In this document: positions 17,232-26,443 of the stretch, piece after piece
How positions within the stretch are numbered: position 1 is the stretch's first letter
Layout: each line of letters begins with the position of its first letter
NCBI RefSeq assembly: GCF_026738875.1
Contig: NZ_JAPQFJ010000001.1
Location: forward strand, 186,001-250,000
Reading direction: 5' to 3'
DNA length: 64,000 bases
Origin: Clostridium brassicae
Lineage (GTDB): Bacteria; Bacillota; Clostridia; Clostridiales; Clostridiaceae
Notes under the pieces: generated by a model
Seen by the model: only the letters and a program-made list of their open reading frames with translations
Databases searched by the model: none
What the model was told of the DNA's origin: nothing
Translations under genes and position numbers: made by a program

Positions 17232-18347
17232 GTGAAAATTTTTGATTTACCAACGCCAAGTTTTATTGTTAATTTAGATATACTAGAAAAAAACATTAAG
17301 GATATACAAAAACTTTGTGATGAAAATAAAAAGGAATTATGGCCAATGGTAAAAACCCATAAAAGTACAGAAATTGCAAAAATGCAGATGGAAGCAGGTG
17401 CAAAAGGATTTTTAGTTGGAACAATCGATGAAGCTGAGAAGCTAAGTGAAAAAGGGGCAAAAAATATTACTTTTGCATATCCGTTTTGTGGAGAAACTAA
17501 CATTGATAGAATTATAAATATTTCTGAAAAAACACATTTAATTCTAAGTTTTGACAATGAGGAAGTAGCAATTGAATTTGAGGAGAAATTGAGTAAAGTT
17601 AATAAAAAAATGGATTATTTAATTATTGTAGATAGTGGCTTACATCGTTTAGGGGTTAGTCCTTATAAAGTAGTAGAGTTGGCAGAGAAAATGAAAAAAT
17701 TTAAACATCTTAAACTTAAAGGTATATCTACTCATCCAGGGCAAGTTTATGCTTCCGCTAGTTCAGTAGAAGTTAGTAAATCGGTAGATGCAGAGTATAA
17801 TACTCTTAGAAAAGCATTAGAAGAGTTAAATAAAAATGGATTTGAAATAGAAATAATAGCAACGGGAAGTACACCAACTTTTTTCTCTTCAGTAAAAAAT
17901 AAACTTATAAATGTCCAACGTCCAGGAAATTATGTGTTTTATGATAATATTCAAATAGGGTTAGGTATTGCAAAAGAAGAAAATTGTTCTTTAACTGTAT
18001 TAGGTACTGTTATATCTAATGCTCAAAATGGTCAATTAGTATTAGATGTGGGTAGTAAGTGCTTAGGGCTTGACAAAGGGGCACATGGAATATCATTAAC
18101 GAGCGGGTATGGACATATCAAAGGGCATGAAGAATTGATTATTGAAAGCTTATCAGAGGAAGTTTCAAAAGTTAAAATTTGTGGTGAAACAGATTTAAAG
18201 GTAGGAGATAAAGTAGAAATTATACCTAATCATGCATGTTCGAGTGCAAATATGACTGATTATTTAATTGGGTATAGAAATGGTTTAGTTGAAGAAATAT
18301 TATATATAGATATTAGAGGGGGGTCTAGAAAACCACCTATAAAATAA
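17232..18347 (+). CDS. Fold-type III D-serine dehydratase / D-threonine aldolase-like enzyme (DSD1 family)
   Basis: 371 residues. N-terminal alanine-racemase-like barrel starting PTPSFIVNLDILEKNI, with the PLP lysine probably K41 in MVKTHK. The C-terminal domain has PNHACSSANM, the His/Cys zinc site of eukaryotic-type D-serine dehydratase and D-threonine aldolase. The His usually two residues before the PLP Lys is Met here. Substrate may be D-serine, D-threonine or a beta-hydroxy D-amino acid. GTG start at 17232 with GGAGGG ten bases upstream. Last gene of the D-serine operon, ending at a strong terminator. Confidence 0.8.
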   Translation: MKIFDLPTPSFIVNLDILEKNIKDIQKLCDENKKELWPMVKTHKSTEIAKMQMEAGAKGFLVGTIDEAEKLSEKGAKNITFAYPFCGETNIDRIINISEKTHLILSFDNEEVAIEFEEKLSKVNKKMDYLIIVDSGLHRLGVSPYKVVELAEKMKKFKHLKLKGISTHPGQVYASASSVEVSKSVDAEYNTLRKALEELNKNGFEIEIIATGSTPTFFSSVKNKLINVQRPGNYVFYDNIQIGLGIAKEENCSLTVLGTVISNAQNGQLVLDVGSKCLGLDKGAHGISLTSGYGHIKGHEELIIESLSEEVSKVKICGETDLKVGDKVEIIPNHACSSANMTDYLIGYRNGLVEEILYIDIRGGSRKPPIK

Positions 18348-18467
18348 GTTAAATAGTATTTTTGATATATAAGGTGCTAATTAAGACAGTAGTATTAATC
18401 GTAGAAAATTTGTGGATATACGTAAGTTTAAAAAAATCTATAAAAATAAAAACTATTGAAGAAATAT

Positions 18468-18512
18468 AAAAGCAGTTAATGAAAACATGTAATTTCATTA
18501 ACTGCTTTTTTA
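18468..18512 (+). terminator. Terminator of the D-serine operon
   Basis: Perfect 17-base arms (18468-18484 and 18493-18509), 8-base loop, then a T run. Confidence 0.9.
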
Positions 18513-18595
18513 GTAGGAAAAATTTTATTATTATATGTATATAATAAAATTTAAAAATAAGTGTCATTTTTTTAAAACCTGCGGTGTTTATATTA

Positions 18596-19147
18596 ATGAA
18601 CGGGAGAGGAGGGATTAATATTTTTGGGATCCCAAAGCGCAGAAAAGTGAAAGAACATGAATTTCAGATAAATTATGAAAAATATTATTCTATAGTTTAT
18701 AAGCAACTTTATTACTTAGTTGGAAGTAATGAACTGGCAGAAGATTTAACTCAAGAAGTTTTTATAAAATACTATAACTCAAAGGATGAAATAGAGTTTT
18801 TAGGTGCATGGCTTTCAAAAGTTGCAGTAAATACAGCTTTTAATTACTTAAGAGGAGAAAAAAGAAGAATAAAAAGAGAAGAAGATATTTTTGAAGAAGT
18901 AAATAACATTTTTTCCATGGAAGATGAAGTATTTAGAAGTGAGCAAATTAAAGAAGTAAGAAAAATTTTGGGTAATATACCAGAGAAGCAAAGGATATGT
19001 TTAATTTTAAAGTTTTCGGGATATTCTTATGAGGAAATTCACAATGTAACAAATATTCCTAAAAATAATATAGGGCAACTTATTTCCCGCGGCAAACAGA
19101 AATTTTTACAACTATATAATAGAGAAGGTGAATTCAATGTGCTATAA
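18596..19147 (+). CDS. ECF-type RNA polymerase sigma factor
   Basis: Sigma-70 region 2 (YSIVYKQLYYLVGSNELAED then LTQEVFIKYY) and region 4 (IPEKQRICLILKFSGYSYEE) are clear; no region 1 or 3, so group IV. The start is uncertain. An ATG at 18596 and a GTG at 18584 lack a good ribosome site, but AGGAGG at 18607-18612 lies inside the frame, with an in-frame ATT seven bases after it at 18620. Overlaps the anti-sigma gene by 11 bases, and an ABC exporter follows. Such operons usually answer cell-envelope or antibiotic stress. Confidence 0.85.
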   Translation: MNGRGGINIFGIPKRRKVKEHEFQINYEKYYSIVYKQLYYLVGSNELAEDLTQEVFIKYYNSKDEIEFLGAWLSKVAVNTAFNYLRGEKRRIKREEDIFEEVNNIFSMEDEVFRSEQIKEVRKILGNIPEKQRICLILKFSGYSYEEIHNVTNIPKNNIGQLISRGKQKFLQLYNREGEFNVL

Positions 19148-20255
19148 ATTAGAAGAACTGCAGGAGATAATTGACAATACTTATGAAGGAGATATAAATG
19201 AAGCTTTGTTCCACATAGAAAATTGCTCTCATTGTAGGACAAATTTTCAAAGATTAAAGCAACAAGATAAGTTTATAGAGAGTGCTTTGCAAATAGATAT
19301 GGAAATACCGCATCGTCGTCCAATTAATATTAAAACAGTAGATTTTAAGGAGAAAAGTAAGAGGAGGATTTTTAATATGAGTAAGAAAACTAGAAAATGG
19401 TCCGCAGTAGCAGCTGGAATTGCTTTGTGTGGTGGATTATTATGTATGGAGCCTGTTAGAACAAAAGCAGCAGACTTTTTAAAGACTTTTCGTATGCAAG
19501 AAATTACAAGTATTTCAGTTAATCAATCTGATTTTAATGAGATAAACAAAATATTTTCTCAGGGGAAAGGTTCTACAAACATAAATGATATTGCTAAAAT
19601 AGATGTTTCTTCAAATGGAAAAAATGTTGATTTACAATCTCCAAGAAGTGAAGAAGATATAAAGAGACAGTTAGGTGTAGAAAATGTAATTAGGCCATTA
19701 AAAGGCTTTGAGTATAGGTATATTTCTAAACAGCCAAAAACAACTGTATCTATAAAATTAGATGTAAATAAAACTAATGATATATTAAGTTACCTAGGTG
19801 AAAAAAGTAAACTTCCTAAGTCTTTACATGAAAAGACTTTTTCTCTTCAGGTGGGAGATATAGTGACTTATGATTTTGCAGAAAAGAGTTCTGATAATAA
19901 CAAAGAAAAAAAATATATTGGTGTGACTAAAATGAATGAGCCAACAATACAAATTCCTAAAGATATAGATGAAAAAGAGGTTATAAAAGCGTTATTTTCT
20001 ATGAAATTCTTACCAGAAAATATTAAGAAACAGTTTATGGGAATTGATGATTTGACATCTGTAATCCCAATACCTTATGATTCAGAGCACCAAAGTAAAA
20101 AAGATATAACTATTAATGGACAGAAGGCTGTTTTAATTGAAAATAAAAAATTACATTATATAAATCTATATTTTAAAGAAAAAGATGATTTATATATTAT
20201 AGACAGTAATCTTACAGTTGATGAAGTGTTATCTTTTGTCAAGGAGATGAAATAG
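19137..20255 (+). CDS. Membrane anti-sigma factor with zinc-finger N-terminus
   Basis: 372 residues from the ATG at 19137 (AAGGTG seven bases upstream); the GTG at 19128 is less well placed. Seen: a ZAS-type H26-x3-C30-x2-C33 motif (HIENCSHC) that should bind the sigma factor, one membrane span around residues 84-100, and a large extracytoplasmic domain with no recognised fold. The order sigma, anti-sigma, ABC ATPase, ABC permease suggests the outer domain senses an envelope or drug signal and the ABC pair responds. Confidence 0.8.
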   Translation: MCYKLEELQEIIDNTYEGDINEALFHIENCSHCRTNFQRLKQQDKFIESALQIDMEIPHRRPINIKTVDFKEKSKRRIFNMSKKTRKWSAVAAGIALCGGLLCMEPVRTKAADFLKTFRMQEITSISVNQSDFNEINKIFSQGKGSTNINDIAKIDVSSNGKNVDLQSPRSEEDIKRQLGVENVIRPLKGFEYRYISKQPKTTVSIKLDVNKTNDILSYLGEKSKLPKSLHEKTFSLQVGDIVTYDFAEKSSDNNKEKKYIGVTKMNEPTIQIPKDIDEKEVIKALFSMKFLPENIKKQFMGIDDLTSVIPIPYDSEHQSKKDITINGQKAVLIENKKLHYINLYFKEKDDLYIIDSNLTVDEVLSFVKEMK

Positions 20256-20258
20256 TAT

Positions 20259-21161
20259 ATGGTTATAGAAACTTATAATTTGACAAAGCAATTTAATGAT
20301 AAAGGTGGATTTAAAAATATTTCCCTCTCTGTTAAAGAGGGGGAAGTGTTTAGTTTTTTGGGCAAAAACGGTGCGGGTAAAAGTACATTTATTAGAACTT
20401 TAGTGGGAATGCTTTATCCTACAGATGGAAGTGGATTTATTCTAGGAAAGCCCATAGGAAATATTGAAGCTAAAAAGAAAATGGGATATCTCCCAGAGTT
20501 GTTTCAATATCACAGTTGGCTTACAGGTTATCAGCTTTTGTTTAATCATGGACTTTTATATAAGATGAATAAAAATGATCTTAAAAATAGAATTAGCGAA
20601 GTGCTTGGAATAGTTGGCCTTAAAGGACATGAACATAAAAAAATAAATCAATATAGTAAAGGAATGAAGCAGAGGATTGGATTAGGATGTGCTATATTAT
20701 GTGACCCAAAACTTCTTTTTTTAGATGAACCAACTAGTGCACTAGATCCTGTTGGAAGAAAACATGTTAGAGATATTATTTTAAGATTAAAAAATGAAGG
20801 TAAAACTATTTTTTTAAATACTCATTTATTAAGTGAAGTAGAGTTGGTATCAGATAGAGTTGCAATTTTAGATAAAGGGGAGATAAAAAAAATCGGAACT
20901 CTTAAAGAGCTTATGTACTCACCTTTAGTTCTTTCAATAGGAAATTGTAGTGAAAAAATAATAAGTGAATTAAAAAGTTTTGATCCTTGTTTGCAAAAAA
21001 TAGAGAATGAAATTGAAATGCATATACATAATGATGAAGTTATTCCTAAAATTGCAGAAAGTATAGTAAAAAACAAAGGGCTTTTATATATGATGAAAAG
21101 AAAAGAAAATATACTTGAGGAATTGTTTATTAAAACTGTAGGAGAGGAGGAAGAAGCATGA
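20259..21161 (+). CDS. ABC transporter ATP-binding protein
   Basis: 300 residues: Walker A GKNGAGKST (about 35-43), signature YSKGMKQR, Walker B LLFLDEPTSALDP and the H-loop NTHLLSE. Typical of BcrA/CcmA-type export ATPases. It is 3 bases downstream of the anti-sigma gene and overlaps the permease start by four bases, so it is translationally coupled. Substrate unknown; peptide antibiotic or lipid export is common for this arrangement. Confidence 0.9.
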   Translation: MVIETYNLTKQFNDKGGFKNISLSVKEGEVFSFLGKNGAGKSTFIRTLVGMLYPTDGSGFILGKPIGNIEAKKKMGYLPELFQYHSWLTGYQLLFNHGLLYKMNKNDLKNRISEVLGIVGLKGHEHKKINQYSKGMKQRIGLGCAILCDPKLLFLDEPTSALDPVGRKHVRDIILRLKNEGKTIFLNTHLLSEVELVSDRVAILDKGEIKKIGTLKELMYSPLVLSIGNCSEKIISELKSFDPCLQKIENEIEMHIHNDEVIPKIAESIVKNKGLLYMMKRKENILEELFIKTVGEEEEA

Positions 21162-22009
21162 ATACTATAATAAGACTTACGTTTCTTGAAATGAAAGAAA
21201 AGAAAATACTACACATTACTATTATACTTACCCTTATTTTTCTTGCTCTTTATGGAATTGCTGCAAAGTATGCATATGCTGGTTTAGCAAATCAAGATGC
21301 TGTTGTTAAATTGGGTTTTTTGAGCCAATTTGTATCTATGGGTATTTATGTTGGTGGATTTATAATAGCTTTTTTATCTGTATTTTCAAGTGTAGGTGCA
21401 ATTTCATCGGACATTGAAAATGGTACTTACGATGCAATTTTATCAAAACCTATAGCAAGATATGAAGTGGTACTCGGAAAAATTATTGGACTTTTATCAA
21501 TACTTATTCCTTATGTAACTATAATGTATTTAGGTATTATAGGTATAAATATATTTTTTGGAAAAGGAGAGGTTATTAACTTTACCTTAGTGGCAATAAT
21601 AAAATCTTTATTGATAATTTATATTTTGCCTATACTTTTAGTTTCAGTAGGGATATTTTTAAGTTGTCGTACATCAACAGTAGGAGCAGGAGTTATATTA
21701 GTTATTTTATATTTTTTAGGTATGATAGGAGGACTTTTAGAAAAAATAAGCTTTGTTTTAACAGATCAGGTTGCAAAATCAGTTATTAGTAATATAGGAA
21801 TTATAACAAGTCTTATAATTCCTTCGGATATAGTATATAGAAAAGCATCTTCTATTTTATTTACAACTAAGTCGGGATTGAATTTTAATATAGACAGTAT
21901 GCTGGGTGGAAATGTTCAGCCTAGTTCTTTTATGATGATTTATATTACTTTTTATATTATAGCTATGATTATTTTAGCCACTAGAAAATTTCAAAAGAGA
22001 GATTTGTAG
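21158..22009 (+). CDS. ABC-2 type transporter permease
   Basis: 283 residues, six predicted membrane spans (helices near 20, 60, 110, 140, 170 and 265). The block GAISSDIENGTYDAILSKPI, followed by R-YEVVLGKI, is the usual ABC-2/NosY pattern. Starts at the ATGA overlap with the ATPase gene. Forms the membrane half of the exporter in this sigma-factor operon. Confidence 0.85.
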   Translation: MNTIIRLTFLEMKEKKILHITIILTLIFLALYGIAAKYAYAGLANQDAVVKLGFLSQFVSMGIYVGGFIIAFLSVFSSVGAISSDIENGTYDAILSKPIARYEVVLGKIIGLLSILIPYVTIMYLGIIGINIFFGKGEVINFTLVAIIKSLLIIYILPILLVSVGIFLSCRTSTVGAGVILVILYFLGMIGGLLEKISFVLTDQVAKSVISNIGIITSLIIPSDIVYRKASSILFTTKSGLNFNIDSMLGGNVQPSSFMMIYITFYIIAMIILATRKFQKRDL

Positions 22010-22170
22010 ATAACTTAAATAGAGAAACAAAAAAGTAAATACCAGTATAAAATATATGAATGTAAACTGTTTTTATATCTTATTTTTTATATAAATTATG
22101 AGGGGATATAATATCTGAATAAATTAAAATATTAAGCAAAAAATAACCGTATATTTTGGAGGTGGTTATT

Positions 22171-22842
22171 TTGAAGAAACTATTATATATTTCTGTTAAC
22201 TCAAAGCCAGAAAATATGTCAGTAAGTAAAACTGTAGGAAGGGAGTTTGTAAATAAATTCCTTAATAAAAACACAGATCACATTTTAGAAGAATTAGATA
22301 TTTATAACCAAGATATACCAGAATTAAATCATAAATTAGTCAATGGGGTGGCAGATACAGTTTATGGTTCAGAGTATAATGCTTTGTCACAAGAAGATAA
22401 AAAAGCAGTTGATAGAATAAATCAATTGTGTGATCAATTTGTAAGTGCTGACACTTATGTAATTGCTGCACCAATGTGGAGTGTAAGTTTCCCATCTAGA
22501 TTTAAAAGATACTTAGATTGTGTTATACTTAATAATAAAGTAATAAAAGTGTCACCAGATGAGATAAAAGGGCTACTTAATGATAAAGAAAGAAATATGA
22601 TTTATATTCAATCTTCAGGAGGAATTTATCCAAAAATATTTAATGGACAATTTAATCATGGAGTTGATTATTGTCATGATATATTTAAATTCCTTGGTAT
22701 AAATAGATTTGAAAAAATACTTGTTCAAGGTGTTAATATGCCTGGAATTGGAAGAGATGAAGCTATAAATAGGGCATATGAAGATGTTGATAGAGTTGTC
22801 AATAAACTATCTAGAGAACCAATATTAGGAGGCCGAGTGTAA
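22171..22842 (+). CDS. azoR: FMN-dependent NADH-azoreductase
   Basis: 223 residues from a TTG at 22171 with GGAGGT seven bases upstream; the TTG at 22156 would overlap that site. Flavodoxin_2 fold: KKLLYISVNSKPENMSVSK at the N-terminus (FMN phosphate loop), then AAPMWSVSFPSRFKRYLDCV and YIQSSGG. Enzymes of this family reduce quinones and azo compounds with NADH. An Rrf2-type regulator with its own promoter follows. Confidence 0.85.
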   Translation: MKKLLYISVNSKPENMSVSKTVGREFVNKFLNKNTDHILEELDIYNQDIPELNHKLVNGVADTVYGSEYNALSQEDKKAVDRINQLCDQFVSADTYVIAAPMWSVSFPSRFKRYLDCVILNNKVIKVSPDEIKGLLNDKERNMIYIQSSGGIYPKIFNGQFNHGVDYCHDIFKFLGINRFEKILVQGVNMPGIGRDEAINRAYEDVDRVVNKLSREPILGGRV

Positions 22843-22895
22843 AGAAAATTAAGTAGTAACTTAAAATTTAGATAAGGATTCATCAGCAAATATTA

Positions 22896-22924
22896 TTGAC
22901 ATATAAATATAGTAATGATATATT
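22896..22924 (+). promoter_or_regulatory. Promoter of the Rrf2 gene
   Basis: TTGACA at 22896-22901, a 17-base spacer, TATATT at 22919-22924. Confidence 0.75.
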
Positions 22925-22954
22925 AAACCTGCACTAAATAAGTGCAGGTTTAAT
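22922..22954. promoter_or_regulatory. Perfect inverted repeat overlapping the -10 box and leader
   Basis: 13-base arms ATTAAACCTGCAC and GTGCAGGTTTAAT. It starts inside the -10 box and ends just before the AGGAGG site of the Rrf2 gene, so it could be an operator for autoregulation or an mRNA hairpin controlling translation. Confidence 0.65.
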
Positions 22955-22967
22955 TAGGAGGGATAAT

Positions 22968-23387
22968 ATGAGATTTAACCAGGAAGTAGATTATGCTTTG
23001 AGAGTTGTGTTATACCTATGCAAGTTAGGGTATGGTGAAAAAATAGAAGCAAAGGTTATTTCAGAAGAAGAAAATATCCCACTAAGATTTTTATTAAAAC
23101 TTTTAAGAAAGTTAAAACATGCAGGTATTGTACAGTCTTATAGAGGTGTTAGTGGTGGATATGCTCTTAATAAAATACCCAAAGATATAGATTTAAAGAG
23201 CATTATAGAGGCTATCGAAGGACCTATTAATATAAATAAATGTCTTGATGATCCTACTCAATGTAATTTAAATAGAACAAGTACCTGTGAAATACATTCG
23301 GTTCTTCAAGAAATACAAAACAAAATACTTTTAGAATTAGAATCAGTAAATTTTGAACAAATTTTAGGAAAAAATTTAGATATTTAA
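22968..23387 (+). CDS. Rrf2 family transcriptional regulator with three Cys
   Basis: 139 residues. The winged helix begins MRFNQEVDYALRVVLYL. Cysteines C92, C99 and C107 are spaced C-x6-C-x7-C, the layout that holds an Fe-S cluster in IscR and NsrR relatives. This suggests redox, iron or nitric oxide sensing. It has its own promoter, an operator-like palindrome and a terminator, so it is a single-gene unit; the adjacent azoreductase is a possible target. Confidence 0.88.
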   Translation: MRFNQEVDYALRVVLYLCKLGYGEKIEAKVISEEENIPLRFLLKLLRKLKHAGIVQSYRGVSGGYALNKIPKDIDLKSIIEAIEGPININKCLDDPTQCNLNRTSTCEIHSVLQEIQNKILLELESVNFEQILGKNLDI

Positions 23388-23389
23388 TG

Positions 23390-23447
23390 AAACTAAAGGG
23401 AGTATAAATAGGTTTATGTATAAATTTATTTATACTCCTTTTAGTTT
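23390..23447. terminator. Terminator after the Rrf2 gene
   Basis: 21-base arms (23390-23410 and 23427-23447) with one G-U pair. The stem begins and ends in A/T runs. Confidence 0.8.
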
Positions 23448-23486
23448 GCTTTAACTACATAGGTGTTAGATGAACATTATCATATG

Positions 23487-23514
23487 ATTCTTATTATCTT
23501 AAGATAATAAGAAT
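23487..23514. repeat. 28-base perfect palindrome without loop
   Basis: ATTCTTATTATCTT at 23487-23500 is followed directly by its exact reverse complement at 23501-23514. It lies in a 500-base non-coding region. Role unknown. Confidence 0.75.
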
Positions 23515-23885
23515 TATAATAAAGTCAATTTATTTTATAAATAATAAAATTATAAAATAAAAAATAACTAAGAATTGTATCTTATATTACAAGATTTGAA
23601 CAATGTGTTAATATATGCAAAGATTTTAAAAAAATTATTATTAACTATTGATTGTAAAATTAAAGATGATATACTTAAAAGGAAGTATATACAACATTTT
23701 GGTAAAAAATGTTTGTGGCGTTAAAAAATAATATGGCATTAAATAACATTAAAATTCGTGTTTCGAATTATTTTTTTTGGATTAAATCAAATAAAATGTA
23801 AAATAAAACAATATTACATTTAAAAGAGAAACTAATATTTAACAAACATAAGACTAAATTCAATTTTTAAGTGGAGGGAAAACTT

Positions 23886-25595
23886 ATGAAAGCAAGTGTA
23901 AAAACCAAATTAATTTCGTTAGTAGTATTTTTTATACTACTAATAGCAGGAGAATCTATATACTCTAGTAGTGTTCTTAAAAATGTAAATCAACATTCTA
24001 CTACTATAGCCTATAAAGCATTGCCATCTTTAAAATATTCTCAACTAGTAAATACCTTAACTTCTGATTTTAGAATAGCTCAATATGAGCATATAATATC
24101 TTCATCTAAAGAAGATATGGCTAATAATGAAAAAATTATGGAAGAATTAAATACTGAAATTCAGGAAAGTTTAAACAATTATAAAAATACTATTACTGGA
24201 GGAGAAGACGAAAAATTATTTAATGAAGTAACTAGTTCGTGGGAGCAATATTTGGCTTTAAATAAGAAAGTCATTGGATTAAGTAATCAAATGAAAACAC
24301 AGGAAGCTATGGCAATAATGAAAGGGGAAGGTAAGAATCATTTTGATAAAGTTAGTGAAGACCTTCAAAAACTAGTTTCTTTTAATGAGAAAGCAAGTAA
24401 ACAGTTAAGTGATGAAGGTGATTCAGCTTATAGTATGGTAAAAAAAATATTTGTAATATTAAGTGTTATAATAATAATTGCCAGTTCATTCATAGCATTT
24501 ATTATTGTAAAAAGTATTTTAAATCCTATTAATTTATTAAAGGGTGAATTAGAAGTTTTAGCTACTAGCGGAGGAGATTTAACTAAAAAAGTTGAAGTTA
24601 ATTCTAAGGATGAATTCAAAGAATTAGCAGATGCTTTTAATCAATTTATATCAAATTTAAGAGGAATTATTTTAGAAGTCAACAATAAAACAAGAATTAC
24701 TACTGAAAATGTAGAAATTATAGCTAAGAATATGGAAGCATTAAATGGCGAGATAGAGGATGTCCATGCAACTACAGAACAATTATCAGCAGGAATGCAA
24801 GAAACAGCTGCATCTACAGAAGAAATGAATGCCACAGCATTTGAAATAAATCAAGCGGTTGAATTAATAGCTAAAAAAGCAGAAGATGGAGTAAGTTCTT
24901 CTTTAGAAGTAAATGAAAGAGCTGTGGCTTTAAGAGAAAAAGCATTAAATGCTGAAAATGATACAAGCACTATATATGACAGCACTAAAGAAAAATTAGA
25001 ACAAGCTATAGAGGAATGTAAAGTAGTAGAAAATATAAACATATTCTCAGAAACTATACTTAATATATCTTCTCAAACAAATCTTTTAGCTTTAAATGCT
25101 GCTATAGAAGCTTCAAGAGCAGGTGAGGCAGGTAAAGGATTCTCAGTAGTTGCAGAAGAAATAAGAAAATTAGCTGAGCAGTCTAATCTTACTGTAAATG
25201 AAATTAAAAAAGTAACAGGTGTAGTATTAAGTGCAGTTGATAATTTATCTAATGGAGCTTTAGAAGTATTAGATTTTATAAATAATAAGGTGCTAAAAGA
25301 TTACTCTAATATGGTTAAAATAGGTGATGATTACAAAAAAGATGCAGAAGTGTTTAACAGCCTTATGGATGATTTTAGTAATACTTCTAATGAAGTAAAG
25401 CATGCAATTAATAGTTTAACAACAGCTATAGAGGAGATAACTACCTCAACAACAGAAGGAGCTAATAATACTACTAGTATTGCTCAAAGTACTATGATAG
25501 TCACTGACAAATCAGGAGATATAATAAAACAAACAGAAGATTCAAAGGAAAATGCAGAAGGATTAATTGAAGTAATATCTAAATTTATAGTTTAA
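23886..25595 (+). CDS. Methyl-accepting chemotaxis protein, 4HB-type sensor
   Basis: 569 residues from the ATG at 23886, with GGAGGG upstream; the GTG at 23871 overlaps that site. Layout: TM1 (6-28), a helical periplasm-like sensor resembling the four-helix-bundle MCP domain, TM2 (about 188-210), HAMP ([13 protein letters not shown] then [13 protein letters not shown]), and a cytoplasmic coiled coil with the conserved tip [20 protein letters not shown]. It signals to CheA/CheW, none of which is in the window. The ligand is unknown. Own terminator downstream. Confidence 0.9.
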   Translation: MKASVKTKLISLVVFFILLIAGESIYSSSVLKNVNQHSTTIAYKALPSLKYSQLVNTLTSDFRIAQYEHIISSSKEDMANNEKIMEELNTEIQESLNNYKNTITGGEDEKLFNEVTSSWEQYLALNKKVIGLSNQMKTQEAMAIMKGEGKNHFDKVSEDLQKLVSFNEKASKQLSDEGDSAYSMVKKIFVILSVIIIIASSFIAFIIVKSILNPINLLKGELEVLATSGGDLTKKVEVNSKDEFKELADAFNQFISNLRGIILEVNNKTRITTENVEIIAKNMEALNGEIEDVHATTEQLSAGMQETAASTEEMNATAFEINQAVELIAKKAEDGVSSSLEVNERAVALREKALNAENDTSTIYDSTKEKLEQAIEECKVVENINIFSETILNISSQTNLLALNAAIEASRAGEAGKGFSVVAEEIRKLAEQSNLTVNEIKKVTGVVLSAVDNLSNGALEVLDFINNKVLKDYSNMVKIGDDYKKDAEVFNSLMDDFSNTSNEVKHAINSLTTAIEEITTSTTEGANNTTSIAQSTMIVTDKSGDIIKQTEDSKENAEGLIEVISKFIV

Positions 25596-25763
25596 TTATA
25601 GCTAAAAGATAAAACATTAGATTTTCAACTGAAATTTTGTATTATAAAAAAAATACCATAATTTTCAATGGAACTATATTTGTTATTGGGACAATTATAT
25701 ATTTTAAAATATATAAAAGATATAAAAATAAAAGAAAAAATTAAAGTAATGAAGACTATAAAG

Positions 25764-25801
25764 AAGGGAATAGATAATTTTGCATAATTATCTATTCTCT
25801 T
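25764..25801 (+). terminator. Terminator after the first chemoreceptor
   Basis: 16-base arms ending AATAGATAATT/AATTATCTATT with one G-U pair and a 6-base loop. Confidence 0.75.
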
Positions 25802-26113
25802 TAATATTTAATAAGCTAAAAAATCACTAATATGATTCCCATTAAAAAACAGTAACATCCTGATATCTTTTCATTTAAGTGACTTTTAATGTAGTTAAAT
25901 TTCTCATGCCAATAGTGGATTTATTTAAGTATCCTGTAGCTATTGTACTCAATATAAATGTAGCTACTACCATTTCTGCATATCTAAATATTATGGTTAG
26001 ATGTTTTCAATTCTATAAAATAGAGTTACCATGCAAACTAAAAATATAAATGTATTTATTAATGTATTTATTTTTGTTTATAAATTAATCAGTAATCTGA
26101 TTTTGGTATATAA

Positions 26114-26324
26114 AAGATTTCTATTAATTTTTATTTTAATATATTTAATTTATATTCCATATATGTAAATGAAAACGATTTATGTTATAAATTAGCTTTT
26201 ATTGTTAAAAAACATATAATATTTGTTGAAGAATGTGGAATAAATGACGATAAAATAATTGCTATGCATAAATTACTAAAAAAAATGGGAGGTTGTGTTA
26301 AGGATTTACAAAAAGTAGACTAAT
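26114..26324 (+). pseudogene. C-terminal gene remnant, unrecognised
   Basis: An open frame without an early start codon ends VEECGINDDKIIAMHKLLKK followed by MGGCVKDLQKVD and a stop. Codon use and residue balance look like real coding DNA from about 26165 on. The upstream part reads as AT-rich noise, so this is probably the tail of a decayed gene. Confidence 0.35.
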
Positions 26325-26443
26325 GAAACTATGGAAATATAAATAATAAGAAAAATTAATAAAGAAGCAACATATTTTAAGTCCACTAAAAGACATGTAT
26401 TACATTTTTTAAATATAAGCAATAACAAAAGAGGGAGGATGTT

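Larger units (their letters stand above)
23388..23885. other. Non-coding region before the first chemoreceptor
   Basis: Contains the terminator at 23390-23447, the palindrome at 23487-23514, and a weak hairpin AATTCG/CGAATT followed by eight T at 23753-23778. No gene was seen. Confidence 0.6.
25596..26443. other. Region between the chemoreceptors
   Basis: About 850 bases. Besides the terminator, it contains a coding-like fragment at 26114-26324 with no usable start. The rest shows nothing recognisable. Confidence 0.5.
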
